A model generated the notes under the pieces. It was given only the letters and a program-made list of their open reading frames with translations, searched no databases and was not told where the DNA came from. DNA of 64,000 bases from contig CAIOHR010000060.1 of the NCBI GenBank assembly GCA_903858115.1, positions 94,581 to 158,580 of the forward strand, given 5' to 3'. Shown here piece after piece: positions 9,404 through 19,011 of the stretch (positions are counted from its first letter, which is position 1; every line of letters begins with the position of its first letter). Origin of the DNA: an uncultured Pirellula sp. (lineage in GTDB: Bacteria; Planctomycetota; Planctomycetia; Pirellulales; Pirellulaceae). Both the position numbers and the translations under genes were made by a program.

Positions 9404-9501
9404 AGAATTGCCGGAGTGATTTTAGTTCAGCAGACCCGATCCCTCTAGCTTTCCAAACTCACACTTCATGTTTGCTTAAGGTTGATACCGTATAACCAGA
9501 T

Positions 9502-10254
9502 ATGAATAGCGAATCGCCACACAAAAACGCGTGGCTTCGACGGTGCCGAATGTCGTTGGTTGCCGAAAATAGAACGAGTCGAATCGAAGGATACTTTGCG
9601 TTGCGAGTACTGGTAGTGGATGACGAAGAGACTTTAAGGACTTCGATTGCGCAATCACTTCGCGAGGAAGGCTATGCTGTTGATGAAGCGAACAATGGAA
9701 TCGACGCAGACTGTAAGGCGATGGCACTGGACTATGATTTAGTATTGTTGGACTGGATGCTTCCAGGGATGAGCGGGATTGACCTGCTCAAGAAACTGAG
9801 ATTAAAGCGATCCATGCCCGTCCTCCTCCTTACGGCGCGAGATTCGATCCAAGATCGTGTTGTTGGCCTCGATCTTGGAGCTGATGACTATCTGGTAAAG
9901 CCATTTTCGCTTTCCGAACTACATGCCAGGATTCGCGCTTTGATCCGACGCTCGGCTGGACATGCTTCGAACAATATCGTTGCGGGGCAGTTGACATTGG
10001 ATCTAGGGGCGAAAACGGTGCAATACTCTGGTAAGGATATTGTTCTGACGGCCCGAGAGTATTCCCTGTTAGAACTGCTTGCGATCCATAAAGGCAAGGT
10101 GGTCACTCGGACCTTGATTTACGATCATATTTTTGACGATGACGACGATAGCCTTTCCAACATCGTGGATGTTCATATTTCCCATCTGCGAAAAAAATTG
10201 TCACACGATTTGATCGAGACACGTCGTGGACAAGGGTACATTCTGCATGGGTAG
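9502..10254 (+). CDS. OmpR-family two-component response regulator
   Basis: 250 residues from ATG 9502. The receiver domain has the acidic pair DD (residues 40-41 in VLVVDDEE), phosphoacceptor D84 in LVLLDWMLPGMSG, the LLLTA threonine and the VKPF lysine. A winged-helix OmpR/PhoB DNA-binding domain follows, with LTAREYSLLELLAIHKGKVVTR and NIVDVHISHLRKKL. The ~30 residues before the receiver are unusual; an internal ATG at 9550 or a TTG near 9601 would give a normal receiver start. It overlaps the next kinase gene by 8 nt, so the two are a translationally coupled two-component pair. Signal and regulon are unknown. Confidence 0.9.
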   Translation: MNSESPHKNAWLRRCRMSLVAENRTSRIEGYFALRVLVVDDEETLRTSIAQSLREEGYAVDEANNGIDADCKAMALDYDLVLLDWMLPGMSGIDLLKKLRLKRSMPVLLLTARDSIQDRVVGLDLGADDYLVKPFSLSELHARIRALIRRSAGHASNNIVAGQLTLDLGAKTVQYSGKDIVLTAREYSLLELLAIHKGKVVTRTLIYDHIFDDDDDSLSNIVDVHISHLRKKLSHDLIETRRGQGYILHG

Positions 10255-11857
10255 TTGGTTTCGATCACTGCGATGGCGCATTCAAGCATGGCATGCCTTC
10301 ATTCTCGTCTTGGTCATTGGTTTGTTTGGGGGAATGCTTCAATGGGAAATGACGCGTTCCCATTGGGATGGAGTTGATGAAGAGTTAGTGAGCGCGGCGA
10401 GGGTACTCGAAGGAGCACTTCGTTTAGCGCCCATTCCAATTCTCAATAGCTTGTCGCAGGACATTGCGATGCCGCCTGGGCCTCGTTTACCAGCGTGGAA
10501 GAAAGAGTCAGCCAACAAGTCGGTGCGAAGTCCCAACAATCGGCCTAGTCGGCCGATGCGACCAGATCGCAATGGCTCCATCGTTCCTCGCTCAGAATCG
10601 CTTTCCGAACGTTCGGAGATCGATTGGGGAGCGATATCTCCGGATACTTCGATTCCGGAATCTATGGACGATTGGGAGAAACTCCTGGTGCTGCCAGACT
10701 CTCTGCCGCAACAACTTGGCCGTCGTGTCAGCTTTACTTATTTTGTGATCTGGCGAGATGACAATTCTGTCCTGAAGCAATCTGCTATCCCAACGATGGT
10801 ATCTCCTCCGCGTGAGTATGTGCGTCAGGACCTGTTGCGACACAGATACGTGACTACGCAGCGAGGAGAATACCGTGAAGTCTTTATTCGTGGTCCGCAC
10901 AATACACTGGTCTGCGTTGGCCGATCCGTTACTGCAGAAGGAGATAGGATTCGTGCACGGCTATGGGGGATTCTCGGCATCGGAGCGGTGACTCTCGCGG
11001 CTGGACTTGCGGGTGGTTGGTGGTTGAGTCGCCGTGCTGTGGAACCGATCGAAACGATGGGGAGGACAGCGTCACTCATTAGCGCAACGAATCTTTCGCA
11101 ACGAATGGATGTGGCTAATGTTGATACAGAACTTGCCCAGCTGGGTGGGGTTCTTAATGGAATGTTGCAGAGAATCGAGCAGGCTTTTTCGCAGCAGCAA
11201 CAGTTTACTGCAGATGCTTCGCATGAATTGCGGACACCTATTGCGTCCTTCTTGGCGAACACCGAGTTGGCACTATCGCGTCCCCGAACGGTCGAGGAAT
11301 ATCAAAGGCATCTGTCGATAAACTTGCAATCGGCGCAACGCATGAAAAGGCTCGTGGAGTCGCTGCTCGCGATCGCACGGATCGATACACCAGATCATCA
11401 ACTCGACAAGAAACCTGTTGAAATCATGGCCTTGCTTCGTTCGGTTATCGCTACCTTGGAGAACAAAGCGACGAGTCATTCGATCACCGTTCATTGCATG
11501 GGTGATTCGGTTACGCTTCATGCCGATGAAGTCAGTCTAGGCCAAGCTTTTCTCAATCTTGTCGAAAACGCCATCCATTACGGAAAGCCCGGAGGGAGCG
11601 TCCATATTCGCGTCTGCGAACAAAACAATCGTTGTGAGATCGCGTTCGAAGATGATGGGATAGGCATCAGTCAAGAAGATTGTGGCAATGTTTTTCAGCG
11701 ATTCTTTAGAGCTGATCCCGCACGATCCTCGCATCGTGGAGGATTCGGGCTGGGTCTGGCGTTTGCCAAACGGGTTGTCGGATTGCACGGGGGTGCCATC
11801 ACGGTTAGCTCCACCCTGGGCCAGGGCTCGGTATTTACTCTGTCCATACCAAAATGA
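10247..11857 (+). CDS. membrane sensor histidine kinase with HAMP domain
   Basis: 536 residues. ATG 10247 lies inside the last codons of the regulator gene (8-nt overlap). TM1 is near residues 15-33, followed by an extracytoplasmic sensor domain of ~200 residues with a low-complexity Pro/Arg/Ser stretch (~80-120). TM2 is near residues 240-260, followed by a HAMP domain, then HisKA with the phosphoacceptor in ASHELRTP (H326) and a HATPase domain with NLVENAIHYG, DDGIGI and FGLGLAFAK. The order matches QseC/CusS-type kinases that partner OmpR regulators. The sensed signal cannot be read from the sequence. Confidence 0.92.
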   Translation: MGSWFRSLRWRIQAWHAFILVLVIGLFGGMLQWEMTRSHWDGVDEELVSAARVLEGALRLAPIPILNSLSQDIAMPPGPRLPAWKKESANKSVRSPNNRPSRPMRPDRNGSIVPRSESLSERSEIDWGAISPDTSIPESMDDWEKLLVLPDSLPQQLGRRVSFTYFVIWRDDNSVLKQSAIPTMVSPPREYVRQDLLRHRYVTTQRGEYREVFIRGPHNTLVCVGRSVTAEGDRIRARLWGILGIGAVTLAAGLAGGWWLSRRAVEPIETMGRTASLISATNLSQRMDVANVDTELAQLGGVLNGMLQRIEQAFSQQQQFTADASHELRTPIASFLANTELALSRPRTVEEYQRHLSINLQSAQRMKRLVESLLAIARIDTPDHQLDKKPVEIMALLRSVIATLENKATSHSITVHCMGDSVTLHADEVSLGQAFLNLVENAIHYGKPGGSVHIRVCEQNNRCEIAFEDDGIGISQEDCGNVFQRFFRADPARSSHRGGFGLGLAFAKRVVGLHGGAITVSSTLGQGSVFTLSIPK

Positions 11858-11912
11858 ATCCGTATTCTGAATGGCTCCCTCTAGGAACCCAAAGCACGAT
11901 CCCATGGCTTGT

Positions 11913-13697
11913 TCACAATTGAGGCTTGGGAGGCATAACCGGTTTTTCGTAAGGTTTAGCGCCCATCAATTGTGTTTTGCGTTTCCAAATTTTGTCGACG
12001 TTTGCAACGTAAAGTGTTTTGTTGTCCGGTCCACCAAAGCGAGCATAGCACGGTCTCTTGCAACCGTACGGCAATTGCATGATCAAGTGCACACGGCCCG
12101 GCTGATCGCAAATTTGGACGCCAGTCTCTGAGGTCGCAACAAGCCAACCATCGGTGCTGGTGCACATTCCATCGAGCTTTCCTACCGGATCGTTCATCGG
12201 AATTTCTAGATGGTAGTAGGGCTGTTTGTTCTCTAGCGTTCCATCCGATTTAATCGAATAAGCGTAGATGAATCGACTCGGAAAATGAGCGACAAACAAC
12301 TGCGTCTGATCGGAACTAAGTGTCAGGCCATTGCAATCGCGGAATGTATCGACCTCGCGTCGCACTCGAGTTTTGCTGTCAAGCATCCAGATTTTTCCTG
12401 CCGCCGGGTCTGTGTAATAGATCGTTCCGTCGTTTCGTACCACGATATCGTTACTATGCGTCCCTTCGTTGACGACCTCCATTTGCAATGTCTTCAGATC
12501 CCATGCTCGGATTTGCATCGCTTTGCTCGACGCTCCGTATAGTTTTCCGTCGGGGCCCAACGCAATACCGTTCGCACAACCGGTGTCTTCTACAAGGATG
12601 ATCGGTTTGCCACCTGGAGCCAATTTGTACAACTTCGATGCGGGAACATCGGTGAAGTAAAGTGTTCCGTCCTCGGTAACCGCCAATCCTTCGGCCCATT
12701 CAAATCCAGAAGCTACCAGTTCCCAACCCTCACCATCGACCAGAAATTTGTTCGCTTCGCTTTTGGATCGATCACGATGTGTTGCAACGGGAACTTTGCC
12801 ATGCTCTTTCCAGAGCCATCGCATCGCGTCAGGGAAGATGGCAGCCCCATGCTTCCCATTGTGTCCACCCGTTCCCCAAGCGTGATTGACTTCATACCCG
12901 CAAAATTCCAAGGACCGAAGCACTGCTTGATTGGCCATCCACCAATCACCGCCATAGATGTTATTGTCGTTTGAACCGTCCTGCAGGAAGATTCTGAGAG
13001 GCTTTGGCTCCACTTTACGAATCAACGTGGAGATCTCATGCCCCCCGCGCAAGCCCACATAGGTCCCAACCGTCGTGTAAACACGTCGAAAGACATCGGG
13101 TCGATGCCATGCCACGTTGAAAGCACAAATACCGCCAGAACTCGAACCGCAGATGCCCCGGTCGTTGGGATCTTTACTCAGATTTAGCTTATGCTTCTCT
13201 GACACGGAAGGGATAAACTCATCGAGCAAGAACTTTGCATATTTGTCATCAACACTGTCATATTCAAACGAGCGATTGAAACGTGGTTGGCTGTTGTTAT
13301 TGGCTGCGGGGACGATGCCTGGATTGATAAACAACCCTATCGTGACGGGCATCTCGCCGCTATGGATCAGATTATCGAAGACATTGGGGACATTTGTTCC
13401 TCCTGAACGTTTGACATATCCTCCACCGTCTTGAAACACCATCAAAGCGGCTGGTTTTGTGCCATCGTATTGCTTGGGTATATAAACCCAATAGTCCCGA
13501 TATGTTCCAGGAAAGACGGTGGAGCCAGTCCAATTGCCAGACAAGATCTCCCCTTCGGGCACTCCCGGTTTTTGAACAGAATCGGGATGAATAGGATAGG
13601 CTTCCTCGGCTGGCTTCTGGGATGCTGCCTCTCGCAAGGGGAGCATGCTGACCGCAAAACAAAGCCAAAGAAAAGAAGAACGTATCATCGAAGTCAA
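11913..13697 (-). CDS. exported esterase fused to SMP-30/gluconolactonase-type propeller
   Basis: 594 residues with an N-terminal signal peptide (SFLWLCFAVSMLPLREAASQ). Residues ~35-315 are an alpha/beta-hydrolase of the esterase D/enterochelin-esterase type: YRDYWVYIPKQYDG, the nucleophile elbow GSSSGG in GICGSSSGGICAFN, and a late histidine in GGHNGKHG. Residues ~330-594 form an SMP-30/gluconolactonase-like six-blade propeller with FEWAEGLAVTEDGTLYFTD, GCANGIALGPDGKLY and CNGLTLSSDQTQLFVAHF. Such fusions occur in planctomycetes and may act on carbohydrate esters or lactones outside the cytoplasm (inference). It is transcribed away from aguB; the ~190 bp between them is the divergent promoter region. 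Confidence 0.88.
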   Translation of the reverse strand: MTSMIRSSFLWLCFAVSMLPLREAASQKPAEEAYPIHPDSVQKPGVPEGEILSGNWTGSTVFPGTYRDYWVYIPKQYDGTKPAALMVFQDGGGYVKRSGGTNVPNVFDNLIHSGEMPVTIGLFINPGIVPAANNNSQPRFNRSFEYDSVDDKYAKFLLDEFIPSVSEKHKLNLSKDPNDRGICGSSSGGICAFNVAWHRPDVFRRVYTTVGTYVGLRGGHEISTLIRKVEPKPLRIFLQDGSNDNNIYGGDWWMANQAVLRSLEFCGYEVNHAWGTGGHNGKHGAAIFPDAMRWLWKEHGKVPVATHRDRSKSEANKFLVDGEGWELVASGFEWAEGLAVTEDGTLYFTDVPASKLYKLAPGGKPIILVEDTGCANGIALGPDGKLYGASSKAMQIRAWDLKTLQMEVVNEGTHSNDIVVRNDGTIYYTDPAAGKIWMLDSKTRVRREVDTFRDCNGLTLSSDQTQLFVAHFPSRFIYAYSIKSDGTLENKQPYYHLEIPMNDPVGKLDGMCTSTDGWLVATSETGVQICDQPGRVHLIMQLPYGCKRPCYARFGGPDNKTLYVANVDKIWKRKTQLMGAKPYEKPVMPPKPQL

Positions 13698-13886
13698 TCC
13701 TCGTATTCAAGGCTGGAGGGGGAAAGGATCTTGAAGTATACCAAATAGAAAACTCACAACGTAGAACTGCGGAAACCCAATTCTTGACGTGTCGAACCGC
13801 GACGAGGCATCTCTAGAACAAGTCTTCACATTACGGTACCTTTTATCTACGACAGTCTCAAAATTCCAGAGCGACGAGTGAAAAGT

Positions 13887-14768
13887 ATGACGAGTAAGCG
13901 GAGAATCGTTCAATTAGCCATGATCCAGATGGCTTGCACCAAAAACCAAAAGGAAAACATCGAAAAAGCCATAGCAAAAGTTGAGCAAGCTGCTTTGACG
14001 GGGGCAAACATCGTTTGTTTGCAAGAATTGTTCAATGCTCCATACCCATGCCAGAGTGAAGACTTTGATCGATTTGCTTGGGCTGAAACGATCCCTGGAC
14101 CAACCAGCCAAGCGATGTCTGATGTGGCAAAAAAGCTTGGTATTGTTGTAACGGGGTCTATCTTCGAACGACGGGCTCATGGACTCTACCACAACACGGC
14201 AGTTGTGTACGATACCGATGGTTCCCTTTGCGGTTTCTATCGAAAAATGCACATTCCAGACGACCCGCTCTACTATGAAAAGTTTTATTTCACTCCCGGC
14301 GATACCGGTTTCACAATCGCTGAATCGAAGTTTGGCAAAATTGGTGTCGGAGTATGCTGGGATCAATGGTACCCCGAGGCAGCCAGACTTTTTGCCCTAA
14401 AAGGTGCGGAAATACTTCTGTATCCAACAGCAATCGGTTGGTTCGCTCCAGAAAAACCCACCTTTGGAAAGAGTCAACACGAGGCGTGGGAGACGATGAT
14501 GCGTTCGCATGCAATCGCAAACGGTCTGTTCGTAGGTGCAGCCAACCGGGTGGGAGTCGAAGACGAACTCGAGTTTTGGGGCGCTTCCTTTGTATTTGAT
14601 CCCGCTGGAAACTTGTTGCACCGCGCCAAGCACGATGCAGAAGAGACTGTATTGGTAGAATGCAATTTAGATGCAATCGATACACAACGAACGCATTGGC
14701 CATTCCTTCGCGATCGCCGAATCGACGCTTACCAAGATCTCACCAAGAGATGGATTGATGCAACATGA
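13887..14768 (+). CDS. aguB: N-carbamoylputrescine amidase
   Basis: 293 residues from ATG 13887; a GTG nine bases upstream is possible. This is a nitrilase-superfamily protein with the Glu-Lys-Cys triad: E47 in CLQELFNAPY, K120 in YRKMHIPDD and C157 in GVGVCWDQWYPEAAR. The PYYEKFYFTPGD-like block and the WYPEAAR ending are characteristic of N-carbamoylputrescine amidases, which hydrolyse N-carbamoylputrescine to putrescine, CO2 and ammonia. The gene overlaps agmatine deiminase by 4 nt (ATGA), so the two steps from agmatine to putrescine are encoded together. Cytoplasmic; no signal peptide. Confidence 0.93.
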   Translation: MTSKRRIVQLAMIQMACTKNQKENIEKAIAKVEQAALTGANIVCLQELFNAPYPCQSEDFDRFAWAETIPGPTSQAMSDVAKKLGIVVTGSIFERRAHGLYHNTAVVYDTDGSLCGFYRKMHIPDDPLYYEKFYFTPGDTGFTIAESKFGKIGVGVCWDQWYPEAARLFALKGAEILLYPTAIGWFAPEKPTFGKSQHEAWETMMRSHAIANGLFVGAANRVGVEDELEFWGASFVFDPAGNLLHRAKHDAEETVLVECNLDAIDTQRTHWPFLRDRRIDAYQDLTKRWIDAT

Positions 14769-15868
14769 TTGAACCTCACGTAACAGGTTCGGCTATGGAG
14801 GCTGGATATCGGTGGGTAGCAGAATGGGAACCTCACGAGGCTACGTGGATTGCGTGGCCTCACAACCCGAGAACCTGGCCTGGATTGCTGCATGCCATTC
14901 CGCCGATTACGGAAAGAATGATCCGTACCTTGGCGGAAGTCGAAAAGGTCCACGTGCTGGGTGGCCCTCCCTCGATTTTGGAGCAAGCGACAATGCAACT
15001 GGGAGACGCCAACAATGTCTATGTGCACGATATTCCCACCAACGATTGTTGGATTCGCGACTATGGTCCAACGTTTCTCCTGAACGAAAATGGAACAAAA
15101 CTCGGGGCTGTTCTTTGGAGATTTAACGCATGGGGAGAAAAGTACCACCCACATGATGACGACACGAACGCCGCAGCATCTATTTGCAAGTCGAGTGTCT
15201 TGCAATCCGATACGATCCAATGCCGCATGTTCGTTTCGAACATGATCGCCGAAGGTGGAGGAATCGAAACCGATGGCGAAGGAACACTCCTGACGACCAG
15301 CAGCTGTTTGCTCGCGTCGACTCGCAATCCGAACTGGACGCGGCAACTCGTCGAAGCGGAGTTGAAACGGATGCTGGCCGTTCGCAAGGTGCTATGGATT
15401 GACGGCGGAGAACTGGCGGGGGATGACACGGATAGTCACATCGATCAACTTGTTCGATTTGTGAGACCTGGGCTTGTTGTGGCTGCCGTTTCGTACAACC
15501 TTCAAGATAGCAATGCCCCGAAGCTTGCAAAACAATATGAAGCGATCAAGAAGTCTACCGATGCGAACAATAGGCCGCTAGAAATCGTACCGCTGGTTAC
15601 TCCCCCTCCGAGATACATTCAAGGAAAGAGAGTGCCCGAGAGTTACTGCAATTTTTATATTGCTAACGAGATCGTGATCGTACCCATGTTCGGATTTCGC
15701 GAGACAGATGAATCGGCTCTCAAGATTTTGCAAGATTTGTTTCCAGATCGCACCATGATCGGTATCGATGCATCGGAGTTTATCTTTGGGCTAGGCGCTT
15801 TTCATTGTGCAACACAGCAACAACCGCGACTCAAAGCATCGCCCACAGAGCTTCCCACTCTTGCGTAG
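14765..15868 (+). CDS. aguA: agmatine deiminase
   Basis: 367 residues, starting at ATG 14765 within the aguB stop. It belongs to the peptidyl-arginine-deiminase/agmatine deiminase family: WEPHEATWIAWPHN near the N-terminus, NDCWIRDYGPTFL, GGGIETDGEGTLLTT, and the catalytic cysteine near residue 348 in GAFHCATQQQP. It converts agmatine to N-carbamoylputrescine, the substrate of the upstream aguB product. No arginine decarboxylase lies in this window, so agmatine must come from a distant gene or from uptake. Its 3' end overlaps the converging gene at 15831 by 38 nt. Confidence 0.94.
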   Translation: MIEPHVTGSAMEAGYRWVAEWEPHEATWIAWPHNPRTWPGLLHAIPPITERMIRTLAEVEKVHVLGGPPSILEQATMQLGDANNVYVHDIPTNDCWIRDYGPTFLLNENGTKLGAVLWRFNAWGEKYHPHDDDTNAAASICKSSVLQSDTIQCRMFVSNMIAEGGGIETDGEGTLLTTSSCLLASTRNPNWTRQLVEAELKRMLAVRKVLWIDGGELAGDDTDSHIDQLVRFVRPGLVVAAVSYNLQDSNAPKLAKQYEAIKKSTDANNRPLEIVPLVTPPPRYIQGKRVPESYCNFYIANEIVIVPMFGFRETDESALKILQDLFPDRTMIGIDASEFIFGLGAFHCATQQQPRLKASPTELPTLA

Positions 15869-16301
15869 CGATTCGTCCGAGTTCGGCTAACTTGGTCGAA
15901 TCTTTGGAGCGATTCCAGGATTCGATTTGGGTAGTGAATTCGGCAGGGGCAAAAGAGTGGACATTGCACTGTTGAGTAACCACCGTTGAGATCTTGTTTA
16001 CCAATATTGAATCGCCGACACGGCGGAACCAATAGTTGGCATTCCAGTAGTCTCCTTCGAGTCGGTGGACGATACCGTGAATGTAGGCAGGGATGCCATT
16101 GGTCGCAGTTTGTACGATATCGTGCGGTCGTTCGATCAAGCCGATTCGTAACCAAAGCATCGCTTCTCGGTTAGAGCCCACAATTGCTCTCTGATTCGAG
16201 AGGAATTCTTTCAACGATTCGATGGCGTTGGATTCGAGCCGAGCACAAATCGGCATAGGATCCTTTTGCTGCTGAATCCAATGGGATGCATCGTGTTTCA
16301 T
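15831..16301 (-). CDS. hypothetical protein (planctomycete-type)
   Basis: 156 residues, family not recognised. It is mostly helical, without signal peptide or membrane segment. A distinctive stretch YIHGIVHRLEGDYWNANYWFRRVG (residues ~70-94) is rich in aromatic and charged residues and looks like a conserved core. The gene ends 38 nt inside the 3' end of aguA on the opposite strand and lies 39 bp downstream of the stand-alone receiver gene, so it may be the last gene of that minus-strand group. Confidence 0.65.
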   Translation of the reverse strand: MKHDASHWIQQQKDPMPICARLESNAIESLKEFLSNQRAIVGSNREAMLWLRIGLIERPHDIVQTATNGIPAYIHGIVHRLEGDYWNANYWFRRVGDSILVNKISTVVTQQCNVHSFAPAEFTTQIESWNRSKDSTKLAELGRIATQEWEALWAML

Positions 16302-16340
16302 TCCCCTCGTTCCTGCATGGTACGTTGACTAAACGACATC

Positions 16341-16754
16341 TCACGAGGGAAAGTCATGCCGAAATCTTTTCAACCGGGCGATTTGAAAGTCCACTGAACT
16401 AAGAAGGTCTTGCCAACTTGGCGGTTTCAGAAAGTAATCGTCGGCACCAAAAGCGAGCGACGACTCCAAAGCATTTCTGCTATCAATTGCAGTCATGAGG
16501 ATAACCGGAGTCAAAGGGTCGGCATCCTTAATTGCCTTTAGCAGTTTAATTCCATTGCTCTCAGGCATATCCAGATCGGTGAGGCATATATCGAATTCCT
16601 TCGCGATGGCTCTACCAATCGCTTCATTGACGTTGGATGTGGCCAACACGACTACACTCTCGTTGCTTAGCTTCTGAAGCCAACGAACAATTAACGACAG
16701 TTGCACTTCATCATCATCAACAACGAGAATTCGGATCTTTTCAGCACTCCCCAT
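16341..16754 (-). CDS. single-domain response regulator (receiver only)
   Basis: 137 residues made of one CheY-like receiver: acidic residues in ILVVDDDEVQ, phosphoacceptor aspartate in FDICLTDLDMPESNGIKLL, the LMTA threonine and the FLKPP lysine. There is no output domain, so it must act by protein contact or as a phosphorelay intermediate. The gene lies 118 bp downstream of the polytopic histidine kinase on the same strand, its likely partner. It has a short spacer before a small unknown gene. Confidence 0.9.
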   Translation of the reverse strand: MGSAEKIRILVVDDDEVQLSLIVRWLQKLSNESVVVLATSNVNEAIGRAIAKEFDICLTDLDMPESNGIKLLKAIKDADPLTPVILMTAIDSRNALESSLAFGADDYFLKPPSWQDLLSSVDFQIARLKRFRHDFPS

Positions 16755-16872
16755 AACGCCAAAACTCCATCTTCGAAAAAATATGATGACCGCAATTCAT
16801 CGAGAATCTCTATTCTGTAGACATACTCGCCGTTTCGAGTCGAATCAATAGCAATGCGCTTTACCTGGTTGT

Positions 16873-19011
16873 CTATTGTAACCTCTGTTGCCTTCCAGGA
16901 GTTGCAATCACGATGGGAATTCGAACAACGAATCGACTGCCTTGGCTTGGGATCGATGTACACTTTATCGTTCCTCCTATCTGCTGCACCCGTTCCGCCA
17001 CAATGTACAATCCGAGACCTGTACCTGTTGATTTGCTCGTTTCAAAAGGTTGAAAAATTGCTTGAGTTCGTTCCGGGGAAATTCCAATTCCGTTATCCTC
17101 GATAGTTGCCACGAAACAATCGTCCTCAATGTTACTTGTAACGGAAACCTTGGCATGCTCGCGGTCGGAGGATGCTTCGATCGCGTTTTTGACCAGATTC
17201 ATAAAGATTTCGTTCAACGCAATGTCGCTGGACGCGACTTGAACGCCTGTCGCGTTGAGTGTGATCTCGAGCTCGGTCTGATTCTGCTTGGCAAAAAAAT
17301 CCATGATCGCAAGCAATCGAGAGATCACTCGATCCGGTTCGCTAAGTGGGTTCATCCGTTCAGGCGGTCTAGAAAAATCGAGAACGCGCTGCAGTGTACT
17401 CGTCAATCGATCTACTTCGATTACGATCAAACGCAGGTCTTGACGATTGGTGTTTTCTAGAGGCAAATCTTCGAGCACAAGACTAGCGATGGTGCGGATC
17501 GAAGAGAGAGGGTTGCGCAGTTCATGAGCCAACGATCCGCTAATCATCCCGAGTGTCGATAGCTTTTCTTGCTGCAAACTATGATGTTCAGCCCTACGTC
17601 GTAGTTCGTCTTCCCTTTGGTTTTGCAATGTCGCCGCAAATTGCTCGACCAGTACGAGAAGCGAAGTTACCTGTTCGTCTGCCAACCGACCGAACCTCTT
17701 CCGGCTTCCGAACAAAACCACACCTCGAACACTCTTACATACCATGGGAATAGCGAGGTCACACTCGAGCGACTCCATATGTTCTGACAACTCAGGTGTT
17801 GGTTCCTCCCCTCGTTCGATCGCCTTTGTGCAATTGGGTACAAGCAATAGAAGTGAATGGACGACCGCTAAGTAGTTTTCTGGTAGCGCTGACTTAGCAT
17901 TTACTTCAGAACACTTAAAATCCAATTTCAATTTGCCATCCGAATCTCCGAGACAAATCCGAACCCAGCTGATTTCGAATCGCTTTTGCAGCTCGCTGGC
18001 GAACCATTGGCAACGACCCATCGCGTCGTCGCTCGTCTTTTGTGTGATAGCTAATGCCAAGTTTCGTATCTCGTCTCGAAACCGAAAAGCGCTGGGGCTC
18101 ATCAAAAATCGAAGCGACTCGCTGGCTCGCTTTCTTAACGGGCGAATCCACCAAACCAAAGCAGCTACGGCAAGTACTTCCAGAACGATAAAGTCAATAT
18201 CAGCACTCTCACGCAATTGGATCGTGAACGGGGTAACAATCAGCCGATGCAGAAACAAAAGAAACAACACGATACCACCGTAGATAATCGATTGCTCAAA
18301 AACAACAGGTAACAGGCGACTCTTGAGGCTATACCAGACAAACAAGATCGATGGTCCGAGCGGGGCAACACCGGCCGCCAATCGAGCAACCAACTCATAC
18401 TCTGTATCGACAGCAACCAACGCGTAATAGAATGCTCCCGCCGTAAAGAGACTGAGCAGAACGGCCATCCATCCGAAGAAGACGCGTCGCATCGGCAGGT
18501 CTGTCCGATAGGCAACTATGGAGAAAAGTACCGCGGAAACAAGATTCGAAAGGAACAACCATCCTACGTACATCGCACTCAACGGTGCAATGCTCGCCAT
18601 GAAGTCACCTTCGGGCCCAGACCATATCAGCCCAATTGCTGGAACGAGACAAAGCAATGGCAGATAGAGCAAACCATACCGCCAATCTTTTGGCGGCAGT
18701 GGCTTTAACGATCCTGACGCTAATCCTCGAAGACGAATAGCCGCATGCAACATAGCAGATGGCATCAATAACATGCCTGAGCAAAGCAGCAGCATCGCGA
18801 TTTGATCGAGCCAAGCGGCTGTTTCCATACGTTCACGATGAAACAATAATCGGAGGAAGTACCCGAGATGGTAGAGGAACGCCCCACCGACTAACCATTT
18901 CAACCAGGGTGCGACATGCGAACGATTGATCGGTTGGCACAAAAGCAACAGCAATACGATCTCGAAAAGTCCAGAAAAGCCTATCAAAAACCACTCGAAT
19001 CGTTCAATCAT
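16873..19011 (-). CDS. polytopic sensor histidine kinase with GAF-like region
   Basis: 712 residues from ATG 19011, chosen because it overlaps the stop of the upstream gene (ATGATTGA) and starts directly before the first membrane helix. The N-terminal ~310 residues contain about eight to nine hydrophobic helices, an integral-membrane sensor like those in PEP-CTERM-system/PrsK-type kinases. A GAF-like region follows (~340-470), then HisKA with the phosphoacceptor in SGSLAHELRNPLSS (H496) and a HATPase domain with NLVKNAIEAS, DNGIGI and GTGLGLYIV. HELRNPLSSI and the C-terminal ATPase resemble NtrB-type kinases. The stand-alone receiver downstream is the likely partner. Confidence 0.9.
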   Translation of the reverse strand: MIERFEWFLIGFSGLFEIVLLLLLCQPINRSHVAPWLKWLVGGAFLYHLGYFLRLLFHRERMETAAWLDQIAMLLLCSGMLLMPSAMLHAAIRLRGLASGSLKPLPPKDWRYGLLYLPLLCLVPAIGLIWSGPEGDFMASIAPLSAMYVGWLFLSNLVSAVLFSIVAYRTDLPMRRVFFGWMAVLLSLFTAGAFYYALVAVDTEYELVARLAAGVAPLGPSILFVWYSLKSRLLPVVFEQSIIYGGIVLFLLFLHRLIVTPFTIQLRESADIDFIVLEVLAVAALVWWIRPLRKRASESLRFLMSPSAFRFRDEIRNLALAITQKTSDDAMGRCQWFASELQKRFEISWVRICLGDSDGKLKLDFKCSEVNAKSALPENYLAVVHSLLLLVPNCTKAIERGEEPTPELSEHMESLECDLAIPMVCKSVRGVVLFGSRKRFGRLADEQVTSLLVLVEQFAATLQNQREDELRRRAEHHSLQQEKLSTLGMISGSLAHELRNPLSSIRTIASLVLEDLPLENTNRQDLRLIVIEVDRLTSTLQRVLDFSRPPERMNPLSEPDRVISRLLAIMDFFAKQNQTELEITLNATGVQVASSDIALNEIFMNLVKNAIEASSDREHAKVSVTSNIEDDCFVATIEDNGIGISPERTQAIFQPFETSKSTGTGLGLYIVAERVQQIGGTIKCTSIPSQGSRFVVRIPIVIATPGRQQRLQ

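Noticed and set aside
16691..16963. Open frame on the minus strand between the polytopic kinase and the receiver, with a protein-like stretch NQVKRIAIDSTRNGEYVYRI
   Set aside because: Its only start (GTG 16963) overlaps the kinase by 91 nt and its end overlaps the receiver by 64 nt; there is no ribosome binding site or start codon inside the 118-bp gap, and no known family.
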